A stretch of 64,000 bases of DNA from Monosporascus cannonballus (taxonomy: Eukaryota > Ascomycota > Sordariomycetes > Xylariales). Below the pieces are notes generated by a model. That model saw nothing but the letters and a program-made list of their open reading frames with translations. It made no database searches and had not been told where the DNA came from. Location of the stretch: the NCBI GenBank assembly GCA_004154925.1, contig QJNS01000089.1, positions 1-64,000 of the forward strand. The letters run 5' to 3'. The translations under genes and the position numbers were made by a program. This document shows positions 51,498-62,546 of this stretch, in pieces. Within the stretch, counting starts at the first letter, position 1. The number at the start of each line of letters is the position of its first letter.

Positions 51498-52502
51498 TTA
51501 GTCCAGACTGTGTCTACGGAAGAAGTCCATGATCCAGCTCGAAGCATCAAAAGCCGCATTGCCGCTCTCCGGCCAAACGTGCTCAACGTCATCCCCGTCA
51601 TAGACCAGCCTGACCAAGCCCCCTCCGAAGTCCATATCGACCCCGTTCGCGCTCTGCGGTATGCTCGTGTTCTGCGACGTGCCATCGAGACCGTTCCGCC
51701 GCGCCCACAACTCCGCCCAGTGCGGGACGGCCGGCAGACACGCGCCGCGTCGGAAATCCCCACCGTACTCGATGGTGCGGTCGGCACCGCCGTGGAATGC
51801 GAGGATTGGGACCGGTCGACCCGCTGCGGCGGCGCACGGGGATCTGGACGACCCTGGGGTCGCAGTCCTCCTCCCGCGCCACCTCCCGGATGTAGTAGGC
51901 GCCGGACACGGGCGCGAACGCCGCGATGCGCCTGGACAGCGCCGGGTCGCACGCCAGCCGCCCCACGAAGCCGCCCCCCTGCGATTTGCCCGTGGCGTAG
52001 GTCCGGGCCTCGTCGATGCAGAACGTGCGCTGCGCGAAGTCGATCACCTCCGTGGTGAAGCCGATGTCGTCCGCTTCGGCGCCGGGAGCGCCCTGCCAGG
52101 TCGTGCCGCCGTCGTCGTTGGTGTCCTTTCGGAGCAATAATGTTAGCTGAGCGCTAGGCAGGGCTCCGGGGAGGATTGGCCACTTACGCCTTGCATGTAC
52201 ACTACAATGTGATCCCTGTTGAACTTGTGATTGGTTAGGTCGTCCACCGCCATCTGCTGCGTTACGTTGCCTCCTGCTCCGTGGAATGAGAGGATCATGG
52301 GGGTGGCGTTATCTTTATGATACGTCTCGGGCAGCCAGACGTGGAAAAGACGTCCTTCTGCAGTGCGGAAGTCGTTGGAGCGACTAGCCGCGAAGGGAGG
52401 AACCCGGCCGCATCCTGATGTCCGATGGGCATATGACTTTTGAGACGGTGCTCCCAGCACGGTTGTAATGAGGTATGTGATGAGGATCGTGATGTGCATC
52501 AT
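51498..52502 (-). CDS. CE1 / PHB-depolymerase-like secreted esterase, apparent frameshift
   Basis: Exon 1 is 52188-52502 (105 codons) and exon 2 is 51498-52125; the 62-bp intron 52126-52187 has GTAAGT, CTAAC and AG. Start at 52502 gives a clean signal peptide (residues 1-18). Family hallmarks: SFHGAGGN oxyanion block at 72-79, GKSQG nucleophile motif with Ser153, GADRTIEY (acid) and a DVEHVWP block with the catalytic His. The family covers feruloyl/acetylxylan esterases and polyhydroxybutyrate depolymerases acting outside the cell. Between about 51822 and 51855 the frame must shift by one base: exon 2 has 628 nt, 3n+1. No intron of suitable phase fits, so it is a sequencing/assembly indel or a recent loss of function. 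Without the shift it would be about 313 aa. Confidence 0.75.
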
Positions 52503-53780
52503 TGGTTGGTAGCAAAAGGTGAAGTAAGGTGAAGTAAAGTTCGGGGGGAGATAGTTGCGAAGCATAAAAAGTTAGCAACGAGACTCCTGAGCCAGCATTG
52601 GTTTATGTATATTATAGTGACTGGACACAGCCAATCGGCAATCTGCTCGTTTGCTACGAACAATGCGAAGATATGAGTAATGCACGGAGGGTTGATTGAT
52701 GAGATCAGGTCCTCAATATGCATTGTTCTCAACTAACGTCTGGTCTCTTATATTCTATGTCTATTTGGCTGCTGGAGCCACCGTATCCCTAGAGACACAG
52801 TTGCCGGTCCCAAAAATTCAATAGTACCTAAAGCTCTCTAGTAGATAATAGCAAGAAGCCATTAAAGGAGTCGCGTGACGGAAGGCCGCGGATTACGGAA
52901 GTGCGTGGCTGCAAAGTAAGGAGTCTCAGCGTGTGCTTCTGCTTTGCAAGCATGGGTTAGCTTCTTTGTCCATATTATGGACCACATTGACATCAATCGA
53001 GGATTGTTTTAGCAGTCTATGCCTACAAGTTATTTTGCCCCATCTATATAACCCCAAGTTTGAGCAAACCGACATAAGTGATGCATACCTACAAGAGGCA
53101 TGGTCCTTGTACTAACAATAAATTAGGGGCCGTAACATTACCTTCGAGGGCGACGCTCCTAACTTCCTAGAAAAGATGGGTATTCCTTATTCACGGGGAC
53201 AGAGGCAGATAGATATAAGATGTTTCTCTATCAACTCGCTGGCGTTCATGTTACTATCCTCAAATCTTGAACAGCGTCTCTGTATACTGTGGCCTGTCCA
53301 CTTAACGTGAAAACAAGCAGTATTCACAGGAAAAGCAGACAGGCAACTGACGCTTAGTTTGACATTCAGGAGGAGTCCTGCCGTCAAACCAAAACTATGT
53401 GCAAACCTACAGGAGCCCGATTCCAACCCACGCAGTAAACATACGCAACGAAAGCCTCAGCCCATGACCCCTGAACTTCCGCCGCTAGTAAGCGTTTAAC
53501 AACAGCTAATGGATAAGGCCCTAAATAGCAGAACTGAAAACGCCAGTGCCGAGAAGGGCTTGCCTCAAGTTTTTGGGACCATCCAATATTTAAATACATG
53601 GGTAAACTCTCGGAAGGGACAAACAAAGGGGCAGTCCGGAAACTTTCAGCATAGGCGGCTGATTCTGAATATACTTTGGGTTCTCCGGCAATATATTATT
53701 GGGTTGATACCCTGGCGGGATCCATGATAGGAAAACGCGGTTTAACCGGTCGTATCGCAGTTTCCTCATCTCCGTAGCTG
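52503..53780. other. intergenic, no supported gene
   Basis: Upstream of the esterase. Short frames on both strands (for example 53187-53426 and 53384-53626 minus) show no motif or splice support. Confidence 0.4.
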
Positions 53781-53784
53781 ACAA

Positions 53785-54420
53785 TTGGCTCCATTTTACC
53801 ACTCAGCGCGTGTGGTACTCCAGAATTTTCGTTCAAGAGCTGGCGCAGCAGAGGCATGCGTATGGCCGGGGCCTTTCGGCTTGGTACGTAGAGAGAGAGA
53901 CTATGCTCTCACTTACCGCAGGCAACAGATCGTGTACCGCAAGGGGGGCAATCTGTTATCGAGTCCGATGCATTTAACGCGCTGTCACACTTACTAGGGA
54001 GCAGCTGCACAGCTCTTGGGGGCTATACTGATATCTTGGAAGCTAAAGAACGCTGATCTCAACCTGTCCAAGCGCGGCAACTTCTACTGGGCTACTAATT
54101 GGAACAAACCTTGTATGGCAACGCCGTTTGGGATTTGAGGGGATACATTAACGCACGGAACAACGGTGTATGCCTAGAAAGCTTGCGAAACAGTCGAGCT
54201 TATGTTCACGCTTGGTGGGGAAGTAGTAGCGCTTATTGTGCGTGAACACTTACAATGCCGTTCGGAAGGTTTATGTCAGAGACCTCGACCGGGGCCTCTA
54301 TGAGACGGACCACAGTTGCAGGTTGTATGAAGCCGGGCATTTCTATAATGAACCCGCGACACATAGGATTATGGGGGAAACAGACGTTAACCAGGCTATT
54401 TGCCTGGGATAGATGTCACA
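53785..54420 (+). pseudogene. possible decayed gene
   Basis: Protein-like stretches occur in successive plus-strand frames, interrupted by stops: SDAFNALSHLLG-like near 53960-54040, then YGNAVWDLRGYINARNNG-like near 54110-54170 followed by RAYVHAWWGSS near 54195-54235, and VYVRDLDRGLYETD-like near 54265-54310. The composition looks coding, and the breaks suggest a dead gene. I do not recognise the family. Confidence 0.25.
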
Positions 54421-55141
54421 CTCATGCTTAACGAGCCAGCGGCAACAGCTGCCGATAGCAAGAGCCGAGTCAAGGCCACAGGAATCCGCAGGCATTCCAA
54501 AGCAGGCGGAGCTATTCGTATAGCAACTCAGCCCAGCGATGCCATCCTTTGATGCGCAAAAGGGTCCGGATTCAACATTGCCGCATGATTATTTCCTAAT
54601 GCCCTATTTCCTTTGGACTTTCGGTCAACTATCATTCTTCAGCAATGGCGATGATCACCAGAATCGAATCTTCCAGCAACCTCACAGTCATTTATAAGAG
54701 ACAAAGCAGTCTGCCGTCACATAGATAGGAAGAACATGAACTTCATTGCACCAACTCCAGTTGCCTTACTTTTATCTAATACTCTAATGTACTCATAACT
54801 GCGTGATATGAAGTCATGGCCTCCTGTGCGAGAGAACCTCATGAAACCCAGATTCCATGCCAGTGTTCGCGCTGCATGAGATCCCGCCTAGTCATGGGGC
54901 CGAGGTGACCTAGCTCTCATCTGCCGTGACCGTGGGAATGAGCTCTGCTGGTGAAAAAGAAAAATAGTTGTCGTCTTTAGATACTATCCTCCGATGCACG
55001 AACAATGAGGCAGTCTGCAGTATACTTCCTAGATATGGTTCAAGTATCCTTTACGGCATGTGCGTTTTGTCGAATGGATAGGAGAGCGCCCGGACAACAA
55101 CCAAACAAAAACCGTCCTTCGCCCAGGAGTCAAGCTCCCCC
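54421..55141. other. intergenic, no supported gene
   Basis: 3' flank of the LPMO gene (minus strand). Nothing recognised. Confidence 0.4.
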
Positions 55142-56323
55142 TTAAATCGGCCGAAGATCCAACCCGACGCCCTCGCCGGGAACGCAGCTATACCCGCCGG
55201 GGACGGGGACCGCGTCGCCGTTCGGCCGCAGCAGTCCGCCCGTGCAGGTCTTGAAGCCCAGGCCGTCGTCCATGCACATGAGATAGCCCTCGGTACAAGC
55301 CGCGCGGCCAGTCGTCGGGACAGGCTCGATTTCGGACGCCGTCGAGGTCGGGGTGTCGATCGGCACGGTGGGCGGCGTGGGCGTAATTAAAGTCGCATCC
55401 GGCGGCTGTACCGTTACGGTCGTGGTGGGACTCGGATCTGGCACGGGCTCCGGCTCCACCGGCGAAGTGGGCTCGGCGCCATCACCGGGGCCGGGAGGCG
55501 AGGAAGGAGGAGGGGACCCGGCTGCCGCCGCGCGCGGGTTACCGTCGCACGGCTGTGCGACGAGCTCGTCCTCGCCCTCGGGGTGCTCGACCGAGGCGCC
55601 GGGGTTCGGGAACCGGATGGCCAGCTGCTGGGTCAGGGCGTCGCCGGTGGTGCAGCCGTCGGAGAGTGCGCCCATGTTGGCCATGAAGAGTTCCGGGAAG
55701 TCGGTGTCGGCATCGTCGCGCTTGCTCACCACGGCGGCATCGGCGGCGGCTGCGCGGCGGCCCGCGGCGCCCGCGCGCTTCCCGCCCTTCATCTGTTTTG
55801 TGGCGGCCGCGACGACGGTGATGGGGGCGCAGTTCATGTAGAACTCGGGCTGGCCGCCGATGCGGTTGAGCCAGGTCCAGGCGAAGGTGTAGTCGCCGGG
55901 GGGTATGGCCTGCGGGATGGCGAAGCCGTAGACGTCGACGTTGGGGCCGTCGAGGTTGCCGCGCTGGTTGCGCGCGGGGCAGCCGCCCTCGATGCTGTGG
56001 ATGACCATCCAGCGCGAGTCGGGCGTCGGCTGGAGGTCGCGCGTGAGGCTCAGCTGGCAGCTCCCGCCGCCGTGCACGGCCGCGCCGCTGAACGAGAGCA
56101 CCTGCGGCTCGCCAACGGCCATGACGGTGCGGTTGCCGTCGACCTCGAGGGTCTGGCCCGCAAGCTTCTTGCACGGGAAGTTGGAGCCGTCGGGATCGAT
56201 GGGGTTGCTGGCGCCGTAGTCGGGGAACTTGAACGGCCGCGGGTTCTCGAGCACGACGTGGGCGTGAGACACGGCGGAGGCGGCGACCAGCGCCGCGACC
56301 GCGGGGGCTGATGGGAAACGCAT
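55142..56323 (-). CDS. AA11-type lytic polysaccharide monooxygenase with C-terminal Cys module
   Basis: A 393-aa single-exon secreted protein. The signal peptide (1-21) ends SHA, exposing His22 as mature residue 1, the N-terminal copper ligand of LPMOs. The catalytic domain (22 to about 172) matches AA11: NPIDPDGSNFPCK, AVHGGGSCQ with second copper His84, SIEGGCP, WTWLNRIGG and EFYMNCAP with Tyr162 as axial residue. AA11 enzymes oxidatively cleave chitin. A basic stretch follows, then a Pro/Thr/Ser-rich linker (about 240-335) and a short C-terminal Cys-rich segment (about 339-393) resembling the X278-type module of some AA11 proteins. The start was chosen because upstream codons in the same frame (to 56785) precede the signal peptide and look like 5' UTR. 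Confidence 0.88.
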   Translation of the reverse strand: MRFPSAPAVAALVAASAVSHAHVVLENPRPFKFPDYGASNPIDPDGSNFPCKKLAGQTLEVDGNRTVMAVGEPQVLSFSGAAVHGGGSCQLSLTRDLQPTPDSRWMVIHSIEGGCPARNQRGNLDGPNVDVYGFAIPQAIPPGDYTFAWTWLNRIGGQPEFYMNCAPITVVAAATKQMKGGKRAGAAGRRAAAADAAVVSKRDDADTDFPELFMANMGALSDGCTTGDALTQQLAIRFPNPGASVEHPEGEDELVAQPCDGNPRAAAAGSPPPSSPPGPGDGAEPTSPVEPEPVPDPSPTTTVTVQPPDATLITPTPPTVPIDTPTSTASEIEPVPTTGRAACTEGYLMCMDDGLGFKTCTGGLLRPNGDAVPVPGGYSCVPGEGVGLDLRPI

Positions 56324-57684
56324 GACGACGAAGAGGAAAAAGAGAACGTGATGAAGGGCTCGTAGGAAACCGGCTGTGCGAGGTAAAGAAAGGACAAGGA
56401 ACGGAGTAACCGCTTCAGTTTTCCATCGGCAGCAGCAGTGAGGGCTGTAGAATTGCCCGATGCCAAGGTGAACGAGCGTGCGTCTTGGGATAATATACCT
56501 GAGTTGAACGCCACGTGATGCCTTGAATGATGCGCGAGAACGAGAATACAAGGGGGTTGTTCGTTGGTGCGAGGCAGCCAAAGAGAGTGTGAAGGACAAA
56601 GACCAGCTTTGACAAGGTACTGCTACTGATCGCTCTGGTGATCGCTGTAGTAATGAAGGAATGGTGGTAAATCGTGATGAGTGAAGGTGAGCCTCTTTTA
56701 GAGAACCACGAGCTGTATAAAAGGAGCGAGTATCGCTTAAGGCATGCGCGTATCTGAACCGAGACTCAGAGAGGCGTGCACGCATAGATTCTAATTAATT
56801 ATGACCAGAAGCGGTATGCGAGTAACAGTGTAGCGGACAAGGCCATGTCAAGAGCGTGTGAGGCTTGTTCCAGCGCAACCCTGTTTGCCCCCAAGGGAGG
56901 TACTATTATTCTACCAATAGCATGTTGGTCAGAGATGATGCTGTTGATCCAACCCAAGCTCAGCATGATTCACAGGTATTTCAGTGAAAATACACACGGC
57001 ATAGCGCACGAATAATCAGGAGAAAAGAATCAACTGCATTTTACATACCCCACCCGCTTCCTGGCGCGGCTAACAAATATGTAAAGATCTCGGCGTTGGG
57101 GCGCGAGCTTTCTCGGCCAATCATCCTCGACTGTCTCACTGTTTCCGGGATAATGGAATCTGGGGTAAGGAGTGCCAATCGACCAAACATGCAGGTCGAC
57201 CCCCCCCTGACACGAAATATCGAAAGCCTTAGGGTGCAGCCCGAACGCGGGCCGTCCCCTCAGGTACCTCTGCTAGTTATTCACATGCAGTCAAACAAAA
57301 TGTATCCGTATCTTCACCGGATATAGCAGGTTGATTCGCTTTTTATCATTCGAATTGGTGCGTTGTTCGGGCCAATCCTACTGCTCCAATCATAGGCATA
57401 AGTGATCTTGGAGCTATTAATAACGATTGTCTGCACCAACGCATGTTTTAAGCTGGGCCCGTCCTACCTGTTCCAGAATGCGCTGTTACACAGCACTCCT
57501 GTGGTGGCTCCCGGGTAGACCACCAGCATTCGAACCTTCGTTGACCCCTCATTGCGGCATTCATTCACCCAGGTCACAGCCGAGAGCAGCTATAGTTCCG
57601 TTTGCCTCGTGGCAGCCCATCTCCACATACTTAGGATCATGCGATCTCTCGGCTTTTCCTCGCAGAGGTTGCTCGAAGAAGTGA
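56324..57684. other. intergenic, LPMO promoter side
   Basis: About 1.36 kb between the LPMO start and the 3' end of the next minus-strand gene. Several non-coding open frames only; no repeat recognised. Confidence 0.4.
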
Positions 57685-58990
57685 TTACATGCCAAGGTAC
57701 CCCTGGCGAAAAGCTATTCATGGTAAGTCTGTATCCGCTGTGGGAAGGCCCTGTATGCGAAATGAAACTCACCTCCAGGTATCAGGGCCGCAGCGCCCAT
57801 GACCGCGGTGATGGGCCGCAAGTCCGGTCCGCCCTCGCCGAGGGCGGACATCCAAGCAGCGGCCACGACATCCGCGCCCGAGACGAGAGAGTCGTCGTCG
57901 CCGCCGTAGCACTTGATGCCGAGGCAGGCCCCAAAGTCTCTGAACGCGAGGCGTCTGCGGCGGCGGTCGGCGGTCACCGTGTCTATCGTCGAGTTCGGGA
58001 GGAACCTCCTTCTGGAGAGGTCCAGGCCGTCGGCCGCCAGCTCCCTCGACCAGGCGGCATCCCTCTCGAGATGGCTGACCCAGAGGCTCATGCCGAGGTC
58101 GAGGGGGTCGTGGGAGGACCGCAGCGGACGGGAGCGGTCCACCATGCGCCGGTACTGCTCGATCTCCGACTGCAGCGGCGCGGGCTTCTCGGCAGGTCTC
58201 TGGTCGTGTTGCTGCATTCGCGCCGTCTCCTGCAGGATCCGGAACACGACCATGCCGGTGACGTCGTCGAGGTGGCCCTTGCTGGTGACGAGCACGCGGC
58301 GCATATCCGCGGAGATCTTCCACACCATGGTGGTCTCGGTCACGGCCTCTGTCGCCACGGCGCGCCCTCTTTCTCTTCCCGGCACCGGCATCGGCACCGC
58401 GAAGACGAAGCGTGGGTGGATCGCCTCGGCGAGCTGGATGGCGAGGTCGTTGTATCGCGCCTCCCCGGTCGCGAGCGAGAGGCGGTTGAGGGCGAACATC
58501 CAGAGGGTCAGGTAGTGGTGGTACTGGCCGTCGCCGTCGGGGCCGGACGCATCCATCTTGCCAATCCTGAGGCCGCCCCCCAGCGGCCGCTCCTCGGTCG
58601 CGCCGGGGTGGCGCGCGGAGCCGTCCCTCGTGCGGCCGAGCACGTCGTGGACGGTCTGTACCAGCCGCCTCGCGAGCCCGAGGTAGAGGGTCGACGGGCC
58701 CTTCTCCCTCGACAGCGTGATGAAGTTCACGACGCCGAAGGCGTCGGTCCACAGGTATCGTCCCCTGTGGCCTCCGGCGCCGGGGTTCTCGGGCGGGCTC
58801 CACTCGGAGACGCGCTCTGTTGGTTGTTGGTCAGTCAACGGTACTTCGGTGAGTATCATCTACTTATAGGACCGAGGTGGGCCCATGGTGGTGAGTCTAG
58901 ACGCATACCCGGGCTGATACTGTCAAAAGGCCCGTAGACGGCCTTCATCGCATCTTCGAACTGCTCTAGCTTGCTACTGTGCGAATCCAT
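57685..58990 (-). CDS. six-hairpin glycosidase-like protein (3 exons)
   Basis: Exons (minus order) 58909-58990, 57773-58816 and 57685-57713; introns 58817-58908 (GTATGC, CTGAC, CAG) and 57714-57772 (59 bp, GTGAGT, CTTAC, TAG). Exon lengths 82+1044+29 = 1155 nt, an exact 384-aa frame. Conserved fungal blocks: RVSEWSPPEN, GRYLWTDAFGVVNF, HDVLGRTRDG, GGLRIGK, DGDGQYHHYLTLWMFALNRLS. These belong to a widespread fungal protein group with an alpha/alpha six-hairpin (alpha-toroid) glycosidase-like fold. No signal peptide, so probably intracellular; substrate unknown. The last exon encodes only nine whole codons, ending YLGM; reading through its intron would instead give a different tail stopping at 57714. 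Confidence 0.75.
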
Positions 58991-59661
58991 CTTCACGGAG
59001 CTAAACCTTATGCATGCGAAGCGTTGCTGGTTGCATCGGAGAGTCGATAGTGTCAGGGTCCGCGGGCGGCAATGAGCCCAGCGGCGCATGTGTCGGTCCT
59101 GAGACTCGGCTGTCACTAACGGGCCACAAAGTGCGACGTCGTAAAGACAGCGGCCGACGAATAGGCCACTACCTTTTATTAAGGATGCTCGTCAATGGCA
59201 GGTTGGAATGCTCTGTAGGTCAATAATGAAGAGTGTGGTGGGTGATGAAAAGGGTTGCGGATGACGTAAGGTTTACTTAGGAATGAGTGTGGTTCACATT
59301 AGACCTATACCCAGGTAGGCAATTACCCAAATAGGTAAGTACTCAGTCAGCCACCAAGAAATTGTCTATAATGGGGGTTCGGCCTCGTCACGGGATGCTT
59401 CGAAAACCACAACGTGCAGCGGTGACGTGTTGTCGAATTGATATGACTGTAGGCCGAAAACTCGGAGGAGTTTATATCTCATTAGTAGGACATGCCCAAC
59501 AGCAGCTAACATTTGCGCAGGCCAGATCCCGAGTCCGAGTCCATTTCTAAGGTCCCCCGTCCGGACGCCAAACAAGCCTGAGAAAGCGGATCATTATTAT
59601 AAGCAGAGACACATCTTCCCTCTCCCACACACAAAGACAAAACCTCCACCCCATAAATTTA
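58991..59661. other. intergenic between two minus-strand genes
   Basis: Promoter of the six-hairpin gene and 3' flank of MSH2. Contains near-direct CCCA(A/G)(G/A)TAGGCAATTACCCAAATAGG-type short repeats near 59310-59335. No gene seen. Confidence 0.4.
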
Positions 59662-62546
59662 TTACAGGGTCTTGACGGCCCTAAAGAACGGGTTCGCGAG
59701 CAGCTTCTCGTCGGCCTGGACGAGCTCGCGCATCTTGGCGACCATCTGCTCCTTCGTCATGGGTTCGGCGCCCCCCTGACCACCCTTAACCTCGTCCTTC
59801 CACCGGACGAGGACCTCCTTGAGGCGGGCGCTGCCCTCCTCGACGTCCTGCTTGCTGTACTGCGTGGCAGTCCCTGGCTCCTCGTGCTTGGACGTGAAAT
59901 CCTCGAGTTCGTCGGCCTTGCGCTTGGCCATGCGCACTACCTTGTCGGGGAACCGCACGAGCTCCGCGACATGGATGCCGAAGGACTGGTCGCAGACGCC
60001 GGGCTCGACCTTGTACAGCAGTGTCACCTCGCGCTTGTCGTCTCCTCTGTTGTTGCCGTCCTTCCCCCTATTACCGGAAGAAGAACCCGAGATGTGCGCC
60101 GTGACGTGCAGGTTGCGCACGCGCGGGTGCTGGTCCGCGAGGGCCGTGAGCTCGTGGAAGTGCGTGGCGAAGAGGGCGGCGCAGCCGATCTCCTTGACGA
60201 TGTGCTCCGAGATGGCCCAGGCGAGGCCGAAGCCGTCGTACGTCGACGGGCCGCGGCCGAGCTCGTCGATGATGATCAGCGACTCGGCCGTCGCCGACTT
60301 GAGGATGTTGGCCGTCTCCAGCATCTCGGCCATGAAGGTCGAGACGCCCTTGAGCTGCGAGTCCGACGCGCCCACGCGCGCGAGCACCGCGTCGAAGATG
60401 GTGAGCTCCGCCTCGGAGCAGGGGACGAAACACCCAACCTGCGCCATCAGGGCGATCACCCCGATCTGCCGGATGTACGTCGACTTGCCGCCCATGTTCG
60501 GTCCCGTGATGATCAGGAAAGAGGACTCGTCGCGCACCAGCTCCACGTCGTTCGTGATGAACTGGATGTCGTCCTGCATCTCCATGCATGGGTGGCGAGC
60601 TTCCCTGAGGATGGTCGAGCCCTCGCCCCGTGGATGTATCTTCGGACGAACGTAAGATGTGGGGGCGTGGACGGAACAGTGGGCAAAGGCGACGATAACG
60701 TCGAGATGCGCAAGGACGCCTGCGAGCTGCTCCAGGACCGGGCAGTAAGAGGCTGCGACACCGACGACTTCGTTAACCAGGCTGCTCTGGGTTCTGTTAT
60801 ACGTCTGAGACAGCTGGTCAAATTCGCGCCGGTAGGCCTGCAACGTCTTGGTCGTGAAGTAGACGCCGTTCTTCTGCGTCGAGCATTCTTGATACTTGGA
60901 GCTGTTCCGAATACAGCCTGCTTCCGTTCGCGTCAAGCGCATACACCAGCCGTGAACTTTATGGTTCTCAAGGAAGATCTTCTTGTCCTTTTCCTGGTTC
61001 AGGTCATCAGCAGCGTTGCGGAACTCCCGGTCCATGTCGTTCCTGAGCTTGTCCAGCTTCCTCCTTACAACCCGTAACCCGTCGTCGAATTCCGGCTTGA
61101 TAATAAACTCATGGTTATCGAGAGCATCCAGGTCCACCGTGGTCTCAACCATTTCCGCTAATTTGCCTAAGCTGTCCGAAAGCTCCCTGAGTTTGTTGGT
61201 GTAGGCTTCGTCGAGTGGGTCCTTGTAGGCCTCGTCCATCACGCCCTCCAAGGTACCCAGAAAGCCGGGTAATCGAATCACGACCTGATATGCTCTAACG
61301 ACGTCTTCCAGGTTTGCCTTCTTCCGTTGGAATCGCTTCGCTAGACGGTAGAGATCTGGCACTGATTTTAGATGTTCCTCTTGCATGGTCTGACGTAGCT
61401 CCGTGTCGTTGACGAAGGCTTCCACCAGCTGCTGCCGCTTCTCGATCTCTTCTTTGCTCATAAGCGGTTGCTTCAGCCATTGGGACAGTAGCCTGCTCCC
61501 AACCGGTGTCCTGCAGTGATTAAGTAGGCCGTAGAGACTCATCGTCCTAGCGCCGTCTCTCGCGCCCGGCATGAGATTGAGCGCTTTCAGTGCGGCGGCA
61601 TCTAGTTTCATGAACTGCGACAAATCGTGCTGGTACAACTGGTATTGGCCAAAATTGGATGGATCTTGCAATATGCTGAGGTACTTGATCAACGCCGCTG
61701 CTGAGCCCATGGCTAACTTGAGATCAGTCTGGGGCAAGAGAGTGGCAGATCGTTCGTCTTTGAGGATGCGGGCGAGATCCTGTTCGATATCCTTGGTGCC
61801 AAAGTCCCCAGCCGGCCTTTCCGATATGGCAACTCCGCAGTTGTCGATGATCTGTCGAAGCTTGGCTAGCTCGGGGTCTTTGTCCTTCTCAGCCCTATCG
61901 TATTGGACTAGACACTCCTTGACGCCGAGTTGGATGAGCAGAGCCTCGAAGTTAGAGTACTGGTCATTGTCAAGAAACTCGCTGACGCCGAGCTCCCTCA
62001 CGCTCGCGTCGGCAAAGCAGACCCCAACAGTCCTGCCCTCGGAAGCCTTCATTGAGATCTTGACAGCCAGTATCATAGGGGCCGAGTCGACCTGGCCACC
62101 CAGCTCGTCTTCAACGTCTTGCAGGTTACCCGGCGATGCCTGCTTCACGATCTTCCAGTTCATGCGACCACCGCTACTCGCGTATATCTCGACTCGCTTT
62201 CCGAGCTTGAAGAGGGCTTCCCGCAGGAATTGTCGGAATACCGTGACGGTCATGGTCACGGATGGCAAACCGCTAGCATCATTTCTACCAAGCTGACGCA
62301 CTACCGAAGTCGTCTTATACACCTGCACGGAGTGGTTAGTGATCAGGGATAATACATGGAACGAACGAGATCCGATCCGACACTTACAGTTCGCGCAATG
62401 AAGTTGGCATCTTCTCCATGGGCGGTGTACCAATCTCCCCGGTCAAATATCCGTACAGTCTCTCCGTCCACAGCAGGGAGGGATTTGAAGAAACGGATGA
62501 AGCCGTGCTCATCGTCGACCTTCAACTCTGGCCGGGACGACGACAT
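59662..62546 (-). CDS. msh2: DNA mismatch repair protein MSH2 (2 exons)
   Basis: Exon 1 is 62388-62546 (53 codons) and exon 2 is 59662-62322; intron 62323-62387 (65 bp, GTAAGT, CTAAC, CAG). The product is 939 aa, normal for fungal MSH2. MSH2 pairs with MSH6 or MSH3 to recognise mismatches and small loops in the nucleus. Domains in order: MutS I (about 15-140), connector, lever/clamp (about 300-600), and the ATPase with Walker A GPNMGGKS about 659-666, GVSTFMAEM, Walker B LIIIDELGRG about 735-744, and a C-terminal helical dimerisation tail. One oddity: the near-invariant GRGTST signature reads GRGPST here (CCG at 60247-60249 on the plus strand reads as Pro745 in the protein). Divergent from TRM10. 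Confidence 0.95.

Noticed and set aside
51661..52140. 159-codon plus-strand open frame
   Set aside because: Antisense to the esterase gene.
55583..56311. 242-codon plus-strand open frame
   Set aside because: Antisense shadow of the LPMO; Gly/Val/Ala-rich composition comes from high GC.
56324..56785. N-terminal extension of the LPMO frame
   Set aside because: It would bury the signal peptide and the His22 N-terminus, so it is treated as 5' UTR.
57552..58937. 461-codon plus-strand open frame
   Set aside because: Antisense to the six-hairpin gene, whose conserved blocks and exact splice arithmetic are on the minus strand.
59884..61077. 397-codon plus-strand open frame
   Set aside because: Antisense shadow of MSH2.
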